DNA of 64,000 nt from Endobugula sp047636495 (GCA_047636495.1 JBLILH010000003.1:1-64000), one strand, 5' to 3'. Positions 45,980 through 56,807 are shown, counted from the stretch's first letter. Numbers and translations are program-made. The notes: generated by a model not told the origin, from the letters alone.

Positions 45980-48229
45980 CTATTCAATCACCGACATTGA
46001 ATCTACTTTTTGAAACCCACGAGGTAGCTTATGACCACGTCGGCCGCGCTCGCCACGATAATGTTCTAGATCTGACATTTTAAATGTGGTGTGGCGCTTG
46101 CCGGAATACACGGCGAGCTTTTGTTTCGAATGAATAACTGCGATAGACGCAACAAACTCTTCTCGTGACTCGACTCGCGCACCCGGGATACTCAACATTT
46201 TATTGCCTTTGCCACGCCCTAATTCAGGTAAATCAGCTAACGGGAAAATCAGTAAACGTCCCTCGTTACTAACGACGGCGACATGTGCATCGACTACGTC
46301 ATCGATCATAAAGGGAGGTAACACTTGCGCTCCCTTAGGTATAGTGAGCAATGCTTTACCGGCTTTATTTTTGGTGTATAAGTTACCAAGTTCAGTCACA
46401 AAACCGTAGCCTGCATCACTCGCAATTAATAAGCGCTGCTTGTCATCACCCATGACCAAACCTGTAAAAACTGCACCACTTGGCGCGTTTAAGCGACCAG
46501 TCGCTGGCTCACCCTGGCCCCTTGCTGACGGTAGTGTGTGTGTTGCAATGGCGTAACTTCGACCGGTAGAATCAAGCAGCAATGCGTTTTGATTGCTTTT
46601 ACCTTTGGAAGCAAACTTGTAGCTGTCGCCGGACTTATAATTAAGTGTAGAAGGATCGACATCATGGCCCTTGGCTGCACGCAACCAACCTTTTTCAGAC
46701 AACACGACAGTGATGGGGTCGCTGGTGAGCAAATCTTTTTCGCTAAGTGCTTGCGCTTCATCACGCACAACGATGGGTGAGCGGCGGTTGTTACCATATT
46801 TTTCAGCAGCAGCTTCTAGCTCTTTCCTCACCAGGTTTTTCAGCTTAGTCGCTGACCCTAACATGCTGTCTAGCCATTCGCGCTCTGTCGCCAATTCGTC
46901 TTGTTCGCCACGAATTTTTATTTCTTCTAATTTGGCAATTTGACGTAATTTTAATTCTAATATCGCCTCGGCTTGAATTTCAGTGATATTAAATCGCTCG
47001 ATAAAAACCTGTTTCGGCTTTTCTTCGGTACGAATAATGTGGATTACTTCGTCTATATTTAAGAAAGCGGCAAGATAACCTTCTAAAATGTGTAAGCGCT
47101 TGAGTACTTTATCTAGACGGTATTGCAAACGGCGACGAACGGTCACCATACGGAAAGACAACCATTCAGTTAAAATAACATCTAACGATTTAACCGCAGG
47201 CAGACCATCCAAACCTATCATGTTCATATTAATACGATACGTGCGCTCTAAATCGGTACTCGCAAATAAGTGGCTCATTAACTGCTCGACATCAATGCGG
47301 TTAGACCGTGGGATAATGACTAGACGAGTGGGGTTTTCATGATCGGATTCGTCACGTAGATCAGCCACCATGGGTAACTTTTTCGCCTGCATTTGTGCCG
47401 CTATTTGCTCTAGTATTTTTGCACCACTGACCTGGTGCGGTAAGGCCGTAACGATAATATCGCCATCTTCTTTCCCCCATATACACCGCATGCGCAAACT
47501 ACCGCGCCCGGTGTGGTACATGGCTTGAATATCTTTTGGCGAGGTAATAATTTCTGCATCGGTTGGCATATCGGGCGCCAACACAAATTCGGATAATTCT
47601 GCCACAGTCGCTTTCGGGTGACTTAACAAATGAATACACGCACTCACCACTTCGCGAAGGTTATGCGGCAGAATATCGGTCGCCATACCGACGGCAATAC
47701 CGGTAGTCCCATTAAGTAAAATATTCGGCACTTGCGCGGGCAGCACTTTTGGCTCATCCATAGTGCCATCAAAGTTAGGCGTCCACTCGGCGGTGCCTTG
47801 GCCTAACTCACCTAATAGCACTTCACTATAGGCCGTAAGGCGAGACTCGGTATAACGCATCGCGGCGAATGATTTAGGATCATCGGGTGAACCCCAGTTA
47901 CCCTGCCCATCGACCAACGGATAGCGATACGAGAACGGCTGCGCCATTAACACCATGGCTTCATAGGCTGCCGAATCACCGTGCGGGTGAAACTTACCAA
48001 TAACATCACCCACGGTACGCGCCGACTTTTTAAACTTGGCGGTCGCCTTTAACCCCAGTTCGCTCATGGCGTACACAATTCTTCGCTGTACTGGCTTAAG
48101 CCCATCGCCAATATTAGGCAAGGCACGATCTAAAATGACGTACATCGAATAATCGAGGTAAGCCTTTTCGGCATAATCTTTTAAGGAAATACGCTCATCC
48201 GACTCTGGCGGCTTAACGGTGTTGTTCAT
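45980..48229 (-). CDS. parC: DNA topoisomerase IV subunit A
   Basis: The product has 749 residues, full-length ParC. The cleavage core has the QRRIVYAMSELG start region and the catalytic-Tyr segment AAMRYTESRLT. The quinolone-resistance region reads HPHGDSAAYEAMV, with the wild-type Ser and Glu, so no resistance mutation is visible there. The C-terminal half has beta-pinwheel repeats. It decatenates chromosomes together with ParE, whose gene is not in this window. Confidence 0.97.
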   Translation of the reverse strand: MNNTVKPPESDERISLKDYAEKAYLDYSMYVILDRALPNIGDGLKPVQRRIVYAMSELGLKATAKFKKSARTVGDVIGKFHPHGDSAAYEAMVLMAQPFSYRYPLVDGQGNWGSPDDPKSFAAMRYTESRLTAYSEVLLGELGQGTAEWTPNFDGTMDEPKVLPAQVPNILLNGTTGIAVGMATDILPHNLREVVSACIHLLSHPKATVAELSEFVLAPDMPTDAEIITSPKDIQAMYHTGRGSLRMRCIWGKEDGDIIVTALPHQVSGAKILEQIAAQMQAKKLPMVADLRDESDHENPTRLVIIPRSNRIDVEQLMSHLFASTDLERTYRINMNMIGLDGLPAVKSLDVILTEWLSFRMVTVRRRLQYRLDKVLKRLHILEGYLAAFLNIDEVIHIIRTEEKPKQVFIERFNITEIQAEAILELKLRQIAKLEEIKIRGEQDELATEREWLDSMLGSATKLKNLVRKELEAAAEKYGNNRRSPIVVRDEAQALSEKDLLTSDPITVVLSEKGWLRAAKGHDVDPSTLNYKSGDSYKFASKGKSNQNALLLDSTGRSYAIATHTLPSARGQGEPATGRLNAPSGAVFTGLVMGDDKQRLLIASDAGYGFVTELGNLYTKNKAGKALLTIPKGAQVLPPFMIDDVVDAHVAVVSNEGRLLIFPLADLPELGRGKGNKMLSIPGARVESREEFVASIAVIHSKQKLAVYSGKRHTTFKMSDLEHYRGERGRRGHKLPRGFQKVDSMSVIE

Positions 48230-48673
48230 AGTTAACTCTCTGTATTCTTTTATTCTTTATTACTGATATTCGGGATGTTTTAGTAGATGACACTTTTTCT
48301 ATCACTCGTAGCTGTAATAACAGAACCTAACGTGGACTTGATTGGGGTGATGACTTCTGGCATGTCACCCTAAAGTTTGCTATCGGGACAGCTCTAAAAG
48401 CTTCCTAAGAATTATTTATGTGTTTTTTACCGATAATTCTGTCTGCGGTGAAGCTAGTGAATTCAAGTCATGCTATTCTTCACTTTCAATATTCGCTCAA
48501 GCAAGAATCACTTTAGACCGAACCACTTAGTTAGAAAGAATCGCTTTACTTAACGGCAAGCTCTACTTAGATTGGTAATACATAGTTGTATATTTCCAGA
48601 GCATAGAAATGCACGCTTGCCGAATAATTGAACAAACACAGTCTTAATTCAGTCATCAAACAAGGAATATACC
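48230..48673. other. Intergenic region between divergent parC and acetolactate synthase
   Basis: About 440 bp carrying promoters for both divergent genes. No regulator site, leader peptide or riboswitch can be named. AAGGAA precedes the start at 48674. Confidence 0.4.
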
Positions 48674-50326
48674 ATGAAGGCATCCGATCTATTAGTCAAA
48701 TGTCTAGAAGAAGAAGGCATCGAATATATTTTTGGCGTTCCCGGTGAAGAAAACGCCGATTTTATGATTTCGCTAGAAGGATCGTCCAAGATCAAATTTA
48801 TTCTTACTCGCCATGAACAAGGCGCTGCCTTTATGGCAGAGGTATACGGTCGCTTAACGGGCAACCCTGCAGGCTGTTTAGGCACATTAGGCCCTGGGGC
48901 AACTAACCTAATTACTGGCGTAGCTAACTCCAATATGGATCATGCGCCGATGATTGTACTCACCGGCCAAGGCGCGTCGACTCGCTTACATAAAGAGTCG
49001 CACCAGGTAATGAATGTTGTTGACATGTTCAGCGCGGTGACCAAGTGGGCAACGACTGTATGGCATCCAGATAATATTCCTGAGATTGTACGTAAAGCCG
49101 TACGCGTAGCGCGCACTGAAAAGCCTGGGGCTGTATTAATCGAGCTTCCGGAAGACATTGCCAAACTTGACAGTCAAAAAGAGCCATTAACGGTACGTAA
49201 ATTTTTACGTTCTGTACCCGACCCAGATGTTATTCGTCAGACTTACGACCGTATTAAAGCCGCTAAAACGCCGATTATCATTGCCGGGAATGGCTGTATT
49301 CGTCGCCGTGCTAGTGAGCAATTACGCATTCTCTGTGAAACCACAGGCATTGGCGTAATGAGCACCTTTATGGCAAAAGGTTGCGTGGACATGGATAAAG
49401 ACTATTGCCTTTATACTGTGGGTTTAGGCGCGAAAGATATCCCTGTTTATGCACTCGAAAAAGCTGACCTAGTGATCACTATTGGTTTTGATATGGTCGA
49501 GTACCATCCAAAACTATGGAATGATGGCAAGACAGCAGAAGTGGTTCATATTGACTTCTTGCCTTCAGAAATTGACGAAAATTATGACCCCAAAATTGAA
49601 GTGGTTGGCGATATCGCCCATGCATTAGAAATGCTCAATGAAACTATCGCTAGCGATGGCGGTTTTAATCATGATCTTAGCAGCCAGAAAAAAATGCGTG
49701 CGGTAATGGGTGCAGAACTTGAACAATATAAAGATGACGCTGGCGAAGCGGCTATACGCCCACAAAAAGCACTGTGGGATGCTCGCCAAGTACTAGGTCC
49801 TGAAGATATTTTATTATCTGATGTGGGGGCCCACAAAATGTGGATTGCCCGTCATTACCATGCTCATGAGCCAAATACTTGTTTAATACCTAACGGTTTC
49901 TGCTCAATGGGCTTTGCGTTACCTGGCGCGATCTCTGCTAGCTTAGTGTATCCAGAACGTCGTATTCTTTCTATTTGTGGTGACGGTGGCTTCTTGATGA
50001 ACGTACAAGAAATGGAAACAGCTCGTCGCCTAAACTGTAATATGACAGTGATGGTCTGGGAAGATGGCGGCTACGGTTTAATTAGCTGGAAACAAGAAGC
50101 TGAATTTGATCGAAGTACTGATCTTGCGTTTAACAACCCGGACTGGATGCAGTTGGCCGAGGCCTTTGGCTGGAATGGACACTTAATCAACGACGCCAGT
50201 AATCTACAAGCAGCTCTAGAAGCATCGTTTAATGAAAGTGGTCCAAGCCTTGTGGTCATTCCGATTGATTACAATGAAAACAAGCTGCTTACCAAACGTT
50301 TAGGTGAAATGGCTACACCGATTTAG
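48674..50326 (+). CDS. alsS: Acetolactate synthase, catabolic (AlsS) type
   Basis: The product has 550 residues. It is a thiamine-diphosphate enzyme joining two pyruvates to 2-acetolactate. The catalytic Glu region (RHEQGAAFMAEVYGRLTG) and LGPGATNLITG sit in the N-terminal Pyr domain. ADLVITIGFDMVEYHPKLWN is a stretch shared with Bacillus AlsS. The PP domain has GDGGFLMNVQEMETA with the Mg-binding GDGG...N. No small regulatory subunit and no decarboxylase or AlsR-type regulator is adjacent, which suggests the single-subunit, non-feedback-inhibited type. Related ThDP enzymes remain possible. Confidence 0.8.
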   Translation: MKASDLLVKCLEEEGIEYIFGVPGEENADFMISLEGSSKIKFILTRHEQGAAFMAEVYGRLTGNPAGCLGTLGPGATNLITGVANSNMDHAPMIVLTGQGASTRLHKESHQVMNVVDMFSAVTKWATTVWHPDNIPEIVRKAVRVARTEKPGAVLIELPEDIAKLDSQKEPLTVRKFLRSVPDPDVIRQTYDRIKAAKTPIIIAGNGCIRRRASEQLRILCETTGIGVMSTFMAKGCVDMDKDYCLYTVGLGAKDIPVYALEKADLVITIGFDMVEYHPKLWNDGKTAEVVHIDFLPSEIDENYDPKIEVVGDIAHALEMLNETIASDGGFNHDLSSQKKMRAVMGAELEQYKDDAGEAAIRPQKALWDARQVLGPEDILLSDVGAHKMWIARHYHAHEPNTCLIPNGFCSMGFALPGAISASLVYPERRILSICGDGGFLMNVQEMETARRLNCNMTVMVWEDGGYGLISWKQEAEFDRSTDLAFNNPDWMQLAEAFGWNGHLINDASNLQAALEASFNESGPSLVVIPIDYNENKLLTKRLGEMATPI

Positions 50327-50353
50327 TGCTACAGTCGTAAATTAGGCCAACAT

Positions 50354-50391
50354 AGAAAAGCCGCAACCAGCAATAATGTTGCGGCTTTTCT
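50354..50391 (+). terminator. Terminator after the acetolactate synthase gene
   Basis: Perfect 14-bp arms AGAAAAGCCGCAAC and GTTGCGGCTTTTCT around a 10-base loop, with the terminal T-rich arm. It lies 28 bp after the stop. Confidence 0.92.
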
Positions 50392-52103
50392 AAGCTTACA
50401 TAATTTACTTTGAGAAATATCATCCTTTAACTTTTGCGAAAACTCGCCAGCACAACCCTTATATGCATCAAAAAACACTATTAATAACCACGGTCAACAA
50501 AAAAACTTCAGCAATTAATATAGGATGTAAAAATTTTTATCCACATCGACTTAGTGTAATAAAAATGATACACGCCTCTTTTTAGATCGACCCATAGTGG
50601 TAGAGTTTTCGTTGCCGACAAGAAACAGACGCTAGCATTCAAGACCATCAATTGATTTAATTACAACAGGTTTATAACAATAAAAATGCGGATTTTCTGG
50701 GTTTCAGCAGTATCTTTGCGTTAATTTACAAAACAGTTTATCTCGCTACTATCGGACGGATAATAACATTTCAACCAAACTACCCTTGCTTCATCAACAA
50801 TGGGACGTTGACATCTAGCGATACTATTACTGACATATAAAAATCGCTAGACCATGCTTTTTATGACATTTTAAGAATAATACTAAGTGCTCTAAAAGAC
50901 AAATCAGAGTGTTTCTTAAAGTGGTATATTGCACAAGGTATTCTAATGATAGGCATAGGCTATACCTTACATTTTTATGCGTTTGTCCAGCACATCTAAC
51001 ATCTTTTTAATATTGTCTAGCTTAATAGAAAACCCTTTTTCTGTTTCTTTACCTACGGTAAACGCAAAGTCAATTCCTATAAAGTCAGTAAAATATTTGG
51101 CTATCACATTACAGCGAAATGGCGGCTGGAGCATCAATAAAGTACCTTTTAATTCATGGCGAAAAGTGCCTGGTATAAGTTGTTACCTTCGACACCGACG
51201 ACATCATCTGCATTAAATGCCCTTCTTGCTAATTCTACAATAGTACACTTCATCGGGCCGATAATATCGAAGCCTTGAGACTCTACGTATTTAGACATCT
51301 CATTTTCATTGTCTAAATACCTAAGAACCCAGAGGTGCCCCTTAATATCATCACCTTGGAATTTTCTTTGGGTGGCGAACCTATGTTGTTAGCCAGCGTT
51401 GGCGCAGCTCGTTGTATCGTTCTTTTCTATATGAGTTTTCCCCCCCGCCTTCTAACATATACAATTTTTTTAAAATGCGCTTACTGTAGGGTTCATAATT
51501 AACGTTACATATGTCGAGGTATTCTTTTTGATGCCATGGTAGTGGCATGGCTGTTCTAACAGACGGCGCCAGATTTTATGTGGCTAAACGCTGTTGGTTG
51601 AAGCCTTTACTGGCGGGTATTAATTGGGGCGATATCCAATACAGACAATGATTTTTGCTGCTTACAATGCCCTTTTAAATCATCCACTATCGTGTTCATA
51701 GTGTCGTGCCCAGCATCAAGAGAGCCGTTGCCTCTTCGTGCCCTTGGGGTATTTTTAGAATCTCTTTCTACCTTTCTATGCGCTTAATTTTAGCCTCTCA
51801 CTCCTTGTTCCCTATTGGGGAATAGCCCAAGCGGGGCCTTTTTTAGCTGCTTGACACACCGGCGTATGGCGCTTTTATCGACGCCTACCGCATCGGTCAC
51901 GGAATAGCTTTGATTAATCACTACATTGGCTGTATCTACTTTACATTCTAGTGTAAAACCGGATTTTTTTCACTTTCATTGATATCTTTTGATTGATGGC
52001 GTTTACCACCTATCGTTTGGTGACAGCTTATTAGGCCACATCATCATGGTGAAGGCTCATTTCATATTGGAAGAGGTTGAGGGTTTACCTAATGATTAAT
52101 TAT
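50392..52103. other. 1.7-kb gene graveyard
   Basis: No intact gene. On the minus strand several short broken frames survive. One, 50967-51134 plus sequence just upstream, reads FRHELKGTLLMLQPPFR and then NVIAKYFTDFIGIDFAFT; I do not recognise it. Another (around 51190-51380) reads VLRYLDNENEMSKYVESQG and ELARRAFNADDVVG. The IS3 remnant follows at 51790-51966. Frames shift repeatedly, as expected of old pseudogenes. Bases 50392-50960 show nothing. Confidence 0.6.
51790..51966 (-). pseudogene. IS3-family OrfA remnant, degenerate
   Basis: The minus-strand frame GFTLECKVDTANVVINQSYS then VTDAVGVDKSAIRRCVKQLKK is a degenerate copy of the IS3 OrfA helix-turn-helix region (compare F.LE.....V...YSV.EAA..VGKS...KWV.QLR). 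It lacks a start codon, zipper and OrfB. Confidence 0.6.
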
Positions 52104-52793
52104 TTATAGACTGTCGTAATTAATGCCGGTGGAATACGCAGCAATTCTACTGATGTGCGTGTAAGGTAGATGACTTTGTTCTCGCCATTGATTCATTAAC
52201 GCTTGTGCCTTTTTTAAGTCTCGCTGGCTGCTGGGGTTATCGGCGATATCAAGTCCGGCATTCTGCATCGCTAGCACTACATCTCCCGTCAACATAAAGG
52301 CATCCAACCCTACGTAACGCAAAAAACGTGGCCCAGTTTGACCACCTAAGCGAGACCCATGCTTTTTCAAATAATGCATTAAGCCCACTTGATCTTCTTC
52401 CGGCCAACGACCTATAAAGTTAGCGAAGCCAGTATGCTTACGTGACTCATCACAGACAAACGATAGATTTTCACGTACCGCACAAATCTTTTGCCAATGA
52501 CGAACAATACGTGTGTCTATCATATAACTTTCCCATTGATCGGGAGAAAGAAAACTCAGTTTGAGAGTATTGAAATCTAAAAAGGCAGTTTCAAATTGTG
52601 GCCATTTTTTTTCAACTACCGACCAGCGGAAACCTGCCTGGTTAATCACTTTGGTCATCATCGATAGAAATCGGTCATCGGGAAGATTAAGCAACAATGA
52701 TTTAGGCGGAACCATTGGCAACATTCTTTTTAATGCTGCTTTCCCGCCCTTTCGCTTTTCAGCCTGCGATTGTATTTCGGAAAAATTTTTCAT
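52104..52793 (-). CDS. tag: DNA-3-methyladenine glycosylase I family protein
   Basis: The product has 229 residues. The core matches the Tag family: LPDDRFLSMMTKVINQAGFRWSVVEKKWPQFETAF (catalytic Glu/Trp region), DTRIVRHWQKICAVRENLSF, and GPRFLRYVGLDAFMLTGDVVLAMQNAGL. It removes 3-methyladenine from DNA. It is the variant without the N-terminal CRWC zinc motif. 41 bp before amiC in genome order, on the same strand. Confidence 0.88.
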   Translation of the reverse strand: MKNFSEIQSQAEKRKGGKAALKRMLPMVPPKSLLLNLPDDRFLSMMTKVINQAGFRWSVVEKKWPQFETAFLDFNTLKLSFLSPDQWESYMIDTRIVRHWQKICAVRENLSFVCDESRKHTGFANFIGRWPEEDQVGLMHYLKKHGSRLGGQTGPRFLRYVGLDAFMLTGDVVLAMQNAGLDIADNPSSQRDLKKAQALMNQWREQSHLPYTHISRIAAYSTGINYDSL

Positions 52794-52833
52794 AATACTA
52801 CCTGTTAATGATCTTTGTCCGATGACTAAAAAA

Positions 52834-54513
52834 CTAGGGCGATATCGTTAACACCTGGCCGACTTTAATCGTCGAACTGTTGAGTTTGTTTCGGCTTTTT
52901 AGCGTGATATAAGACACTTTATATTGTTGCGCAATTTCAGATAGCGTTTCACCACTGCTCACTTTATGAGTAATCGTTTTTGATACGGGTGTGTACGCCA
53001 CTTCACTAATGGTGAGTATCTGACCTATACGAATATTGTTACCTTTTAGTTTGTTGAGTTGCTTTATTTTAATCACGCTCACACGGTAACGTTCACCTAT
53101 GGCTGATAGGCTGTCACCACTAACCACTTTATGGACAATATTGTTGGTAACGGGCGGTGTTGTGCTGTGGACAATAGGTCCGGCAGGCGTGACGAGCGTA
53201 CTGGATGTGCCCGCAACAGAAATAATTAAATCACTTTCTTTACTGCCATTCTTCTTCCAAGCCACATAACTGGATGGAGGTGGCTTTGCGTAAAAATAAT
53301 CTTTAACACCTTTAAAAATAGACTTCGCCATTTTTTGCCGATAGCTCGACGTGCTTAATAGCTTTTCTTCTTTAGGGTTAGAAATAAAGCCTGTTTCTAC
53401 TAAAATAGAGGGCACATCTGGCGATTTCAACACAAGAAAACCCGCCTGCTCTACTTGTTTTTTATGCAGCCGTGCTACGCCTTTCATCTCTTTCAAGACT
53501 TCTTTACCAATCTCTAAGCTAGATCCTACGGTAGCCGTCATCGACAAATCTACCAGCACGCCACGCAACACTTCATCTTTATCTTCTAAATTAACATCGC
53601 CCACGCCACCTATTAAATCAGCTTCGTTTTCTTGTTGTGCTAAAAAGCGTGCTGCCTCACTCGTTGCTCCACGCCGTGATAACGCATAAACCGACGCACC
53701 ATTTGCCTGAGGTTTGTTAAAAGCGTCGGCATGAACCGAGATAAATAAATCTGCACGTAGTTCACGTGCTTTATCTCGACGCTTGCGCAATGGCATAAAA
53801 TAGTCGTCAGTCCGTGTAAGGTGAGCAGTAAAGCCTCTTTCCTTATTAATTAACGTAGCGAGGCGTTTAGCGATATCCAAAACTACCACTTTCTCTTGTG
53901 TTTTCCTCGGGCCAATAGCACCCGGATCTTCGCCACCATGACCAGCGTCAAGGACCACAATAACGTCCCGCAATTGTCTTTTTTTAATTTGCACAATGGC
54001 GTTAGTGGTCGAAGCAGAGGCGTTACTGGCAAATTGCCCTGCTACGGTATTAACGGTTTTTTTTGTGTCGGTATTTTTGTCATAAAGATCAATAACCAGC
54101 CGATGTGGCTTGCCTTTGTTCGGTGTCAACAAAAAGCTACGTGGCTTCGCCCCCGAGGACAAATCAAAAACCAGACGTAAATCATCCCCATTACGTACCG
54201 CCGAACGGACGCGTTTAACCAACGCATTTTTTTCGGTAAAGGCTGGTTTGCTGAGTGATGCACGATTACTGGCGTTAATGATATCGACGACTAAGCGATG
54301 CGGATTTTCAAGTAAAAACAATTGATAATTAACTTCATCACTCATATCCAAAACGACACGGGTGTGGTCTGGCGCACGCCACACTCGCAGACTATCAACC
54401 GTGATTGAAGCGAATACAGATGCACTAAATAAAGAGAACGCGAGGCACACTAACCCTGACAACCGAAATCGGCATGACGGTAAAAACACTGGCAGAATAC
54501 TGTTGCGAAACAC
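52834..54513 (-). CDS. amiC: N-acetylmuramoyl-L-alanine amidase with AMIN and two LysM domains
   Basis: The product has 559 residues. The GTG start has GGAG six bases upstream. A signal peptide (~1-36) is followed by the AMIN domain (~38-140, septal or peptidoglycan targeting). Amidase_3 covers ~195-415, with VVLDAGHGGEDPGAIG, the zinc Glu after the first strand, SVHADAF and LVETGFISNPKEE. Two C-terminal LysM repeats are ~465-508 and 514-558. It splits septal peptidoglycan in daughter-cell separation. The operon is nnr-tsaE-amiC. Confidence 0.95.
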   Translation of the reverse strand: MFRNSILPVFLPSCRFRLSGLVCLAFSLFSASVFASITVDSLRVWRAPDHTRVVLDMSDEVNYQLFLLENPHRLVVDIINASNRASLSKPAFTEKNALVKRVRSAVRNGDDLRLVFDLSSGAKPRSFLLTPNKGKPHRLVIDLYDKNTDTKKTVNTVAGQFASNASASTTNAIVQIKKRQLRDVIVVLDAGHGGEDPGAIGPRKTQEKVVVLDIAKRLATLINKERGFTAHLTRTDDYFMPLRKRRDKARELRADLFISVHADAFNKPQANGASVYALSRRGATSEAARFLAQQENEADLIGGVGDVNLEDKDEVLRGVLVDLSMTATVGSSLEIGKEVLKEMKGVARLHKKQVEQAGFLVLKSPDVPSILVETGFISNPKEEKLLSTSSYRQKMAKSIFKGVKDYFYAKPPPSSYVAWKKNGSKESDLIISVAGTSSTLVTPAGPIVHSTTPPVTNNIVHKVVSGDSLSAIGERYRVSVIKIKQLNKLKGNNIRIGQILTISEVAYTPVSKTITHKVSSGETLSEIAQQYKVSYITLKSRNKLNSSTIKVGQVLTISP

Positions 54514-54593
54514 GCAAATCTCCGTTGTTGTTGCTGTTACTATCTGTAGCAGTCTATATGTAGTTAACTATATATTGCGTTATAGCTTGTCGA

Positions 54594-55094
54594 TTACGCC
54601 TGCGCCGATGAGGTTATCACCGTAATTTCTCTACCCACCACTTGTGTTATTTCACAAATTTTAGGCACTAGACGCACGACAATATCTGGTTGCGGTAATA
54701 CGCCTTGACCACGTTCAGCCCATTCCACCAAGCAAATACATTCGGCTGAAAAATAATCTCGGATCCCCATATACTCAAGCTCTTCTGGATGGCCCAATCG
54801 ATACAAATCAAAATGATACACCACCGGGACTAACTGCTCATAAGGTTCGACTAGCGTATAAGTGGGACTCTTAACTGCACCTGAATAACCCAAGGCGTTT
54901 AATATGCCGCGAGTAATGGTGGTTTTACCTGCGCCCAAAGTGCCTTCAAGAAATACCGTCATACCGGGCTTTAACTGAGTCGCTATCTGCTGACCCGCTA
55001 TGACGGTTGCGGCTTCATCAGCAAGCCACTGAGTCCGTGTAACGTGAGTCGAGGTGCCAGACGATGAAGGCAGAGAGTCATTCATCTGTGTCAC
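54594..55094 (-). CDS. tsaE: tRNA threonylcarbamoyladenosine biosynthesis ATPase
   Basis: The product has 166 residues. P-loop EGTLGAGKTT, then TRGILNALGYSGAVKSPTYTLVEPYE, FDLYRLGHPEELEYMG, and LVEWAERG are all TsaE signatures. It drives the t6A37 modification of tRNA together with TsaB and TsaD. The GTG at 55094 overlaps the upstream stop as GTGA, implying coupled translation; an ATG nine bases later is the alternative start. Confidence 0.95.
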   Translation of the reverse strand: MTQMNDSLPSSSGTSTHVTRTQWLADEAATVIAGQQIATQLKPGMTVFLEGTLGAGKTTITRGILNALGYSGAVKSPTYTLVEPYEQLVPVVYHFDLYRLGHPEELEYMGIRDYFSAECICLVEWAERGQGVLPQPDIVVRLVPKICEITQVVGREITVITSSAQA

Positions 55095-56698
55095 ACTTCC
55101 GCTAACAAGGTCTGTACCGCAGAAATGACATCGGTCGCTACTAGACCCCGCTGACCACTGAGTTTGACCGCTTGATCTGCGGCTGAAGAATGCAGCACCG
55201 CACCTAACATAGCGGCATTATCTATAGACATGCCCTGTACTAATAGCGCGCCGACTAAGCCGCTCAATACATCGCCCATACCCGCACTCGCCATACCGGC
55301 GTTACCCGCATCACATATATATTGACTGCCACTTGATGTAATCACAATAGTGCCCGCGCCTTTCAATATCACCGCGCCACCATACTGCTGCTGAATAGCA
55401 CTCGCTGCGGCAAAACGATCAGCTTGTATTTCGGTAACGCTACAATGTAATAACGTCGCGGCCTCACCAGGATGAGGCGTTAAGATCCATTGGCGCTCGC
55501 GGGGAGCAGTAGTGGATAAATCGGCAAAGCGTGGTTGGGCCAATAAACGCAGTGCGTCCGCATCGAGCACTAGTGGCTGTGTTGTGGCCTCTAACACTTG
55601 GTAAAATAATTGTTCTGACCATGCAGATTGCCCTAGCCCGGGACCAATCACAATGCCCGTTGCTCGGGTTAACATCGGTAATAGCGCCTGCCCACTCTCG
55701 ATACCGGCAACCATCAGCTCTGGCTGTCGTGCTAATGCAGCGGAAACGAATGTAGGCTGTATCGCCAAGCTTACCAGGCCCGCCCCAGACCGTAACGCCA
55801 TTTGTGATGCCATAATAGGTGCGCCACCGTAACCGTAACCCACGCCGCAATCACCACCAATGACTAACAAGTGACCACAGTCACCTTTATGGGCAGCGCA
55901 AGATCTTGCGGGCAAGTTATGTAGTGCCTTATCCAAGGCGAGTAACTGGGATGATGGGTTAACCAAATGTAACCATTCTTCATTCACCTCTACAGCTGAA
56001 AAATATCGTCTTCCGCTATGCGCTCGACCCGCTCCGGTAAATAGCCCTTGTTTCTGGCCGATGAAACTAATGGTGGCATCGGCCATAACTGCAATGGTGG
56101 ACACTTCACCCGTATCAACGTTAACGCCAGTCGGGATGTCGATCGCGAACACTGGCCATAAATAAGTGTGCTTCGCTGCATTAATTGCTGTAACGGCATC
56201 CGCCATATTATCCCGTAGCGCACCTTGGCTACCAATACCCAACATCGCATCGACAAGCACCGTCTGTGAATCTTGCATTAATTGGCTATCGACGAATGCT
56301 GCCACCGTAAATTTTAGTATTTCTACACCTTCGCGTAATGCGTACTCGAAAGCTGCAAAGGCTGCACTGCCTTTTGTTGGCTCACCAAAAGACCACAGCG
56401 TGACATGAATATTGCTTTGTTTGGCTAACGCAGCGACAACGTAACCATCACCACCATTATTGCCCACTCCACAAAATACCTGCAATGCCGTCGTTTTTGG
56501 CCACCGCGCAAATAAGCATTCAACCGCATGCCGACCCGCTCGCTTCATGAGCACGGTTGAGGCAATACCTTCATGCTGCATCACTAGGCAATCTAACTCT
56601 TTCACTTGCTGCGCTACATACAGTGATGGAGAACGTAAATCGTAAGCTATAGGTGTGGGCGATACAGTGGTTGAAGGCACGGACATATAAAAACTCAT
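55091..56698 (-). CDS. nnr: Bifunctional NAD(P)HX epimerase/dehydratase
   Basis: The product has ~535 residues from the ATG at 56698; an upstream TTG extension is unlikely, and the ATG at 56686 is also possible. The N-terminal YjeF_N epimerase domain (~15-230) carries CGVGNNGGDGYVVA and IDIPTGV. The C-terminal ADP/ATP-dependent dehydratase (~245-530) carries GDCGVGYGYGGAPIMA, GPGLGQS, LTPHPGEAATLL, LKGAGTIV and GNAGMASAGMGDVLSG. It repairs hydrated NAD(P)H. It precedes tsaE with a 4-bp overlap, the common gammaproteobacterial order. Confidence 0.95.
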   Translation of the reverse strand: MSFYMSVPSTTVSPTPIAYDLRSPSLYVAQQVKELDCLVMQHEGIASTVLMKRAGRHAVECLFARWPKTTALQVFCGVGNNGGDGYVVAALAKQSNIHVTLWSFGEPTKGSAAFAAFEYALREGVEILKFTVAAFVDSQLMQDSQTVLVDAMLGIGSQGALRDNMADAVTAINAAKHTYLWPVFAIDIPTGVNVDTGEVSTIAVMADATISFIGQKQGLFTGAGRAHSGRRYFSAVEVNEEWLHLVNPSSQLLALDKALHNLPARSCAAHKGDCGHLLVIGGDCGVGYGYGGAPIMASQMALRSGAGLVSLAIQPTFVSAALARQPELMVAGIESGQALLPMLTRATGIVIGPGLGQSAWSEQLFYQVLEATTQPLVLDADALRLLAQPRFADLSTTAPRERQWILTPHPGEAATLLHCSVTEIQADRFAAASAIQQQYGGAVILKGAGTIVITSSGSQYICDAGNAGMASAGMGDVLSGLVGALLVQGMSIDNAAMLGAVLHSSAADQAVKLSGQRGLVATDVISAVQTLLAEV

Positions 56699-56807
56699 AT
56701 AAAAAAAGCGAGGATAGAAATACAATGGTCTATTATAGGACAACCACCCACAGATAACAGCTGCGCCCTTACGCTCTGCACAGACTTTTTATGCGATTAT
56801 TATCATA

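Noticed and set aside
50977..51216. 79-codon plus-strand frame in the graveyard
   Set aside because: The minus strand carries protein-like broken frames over the same bases, which explain this open frame.
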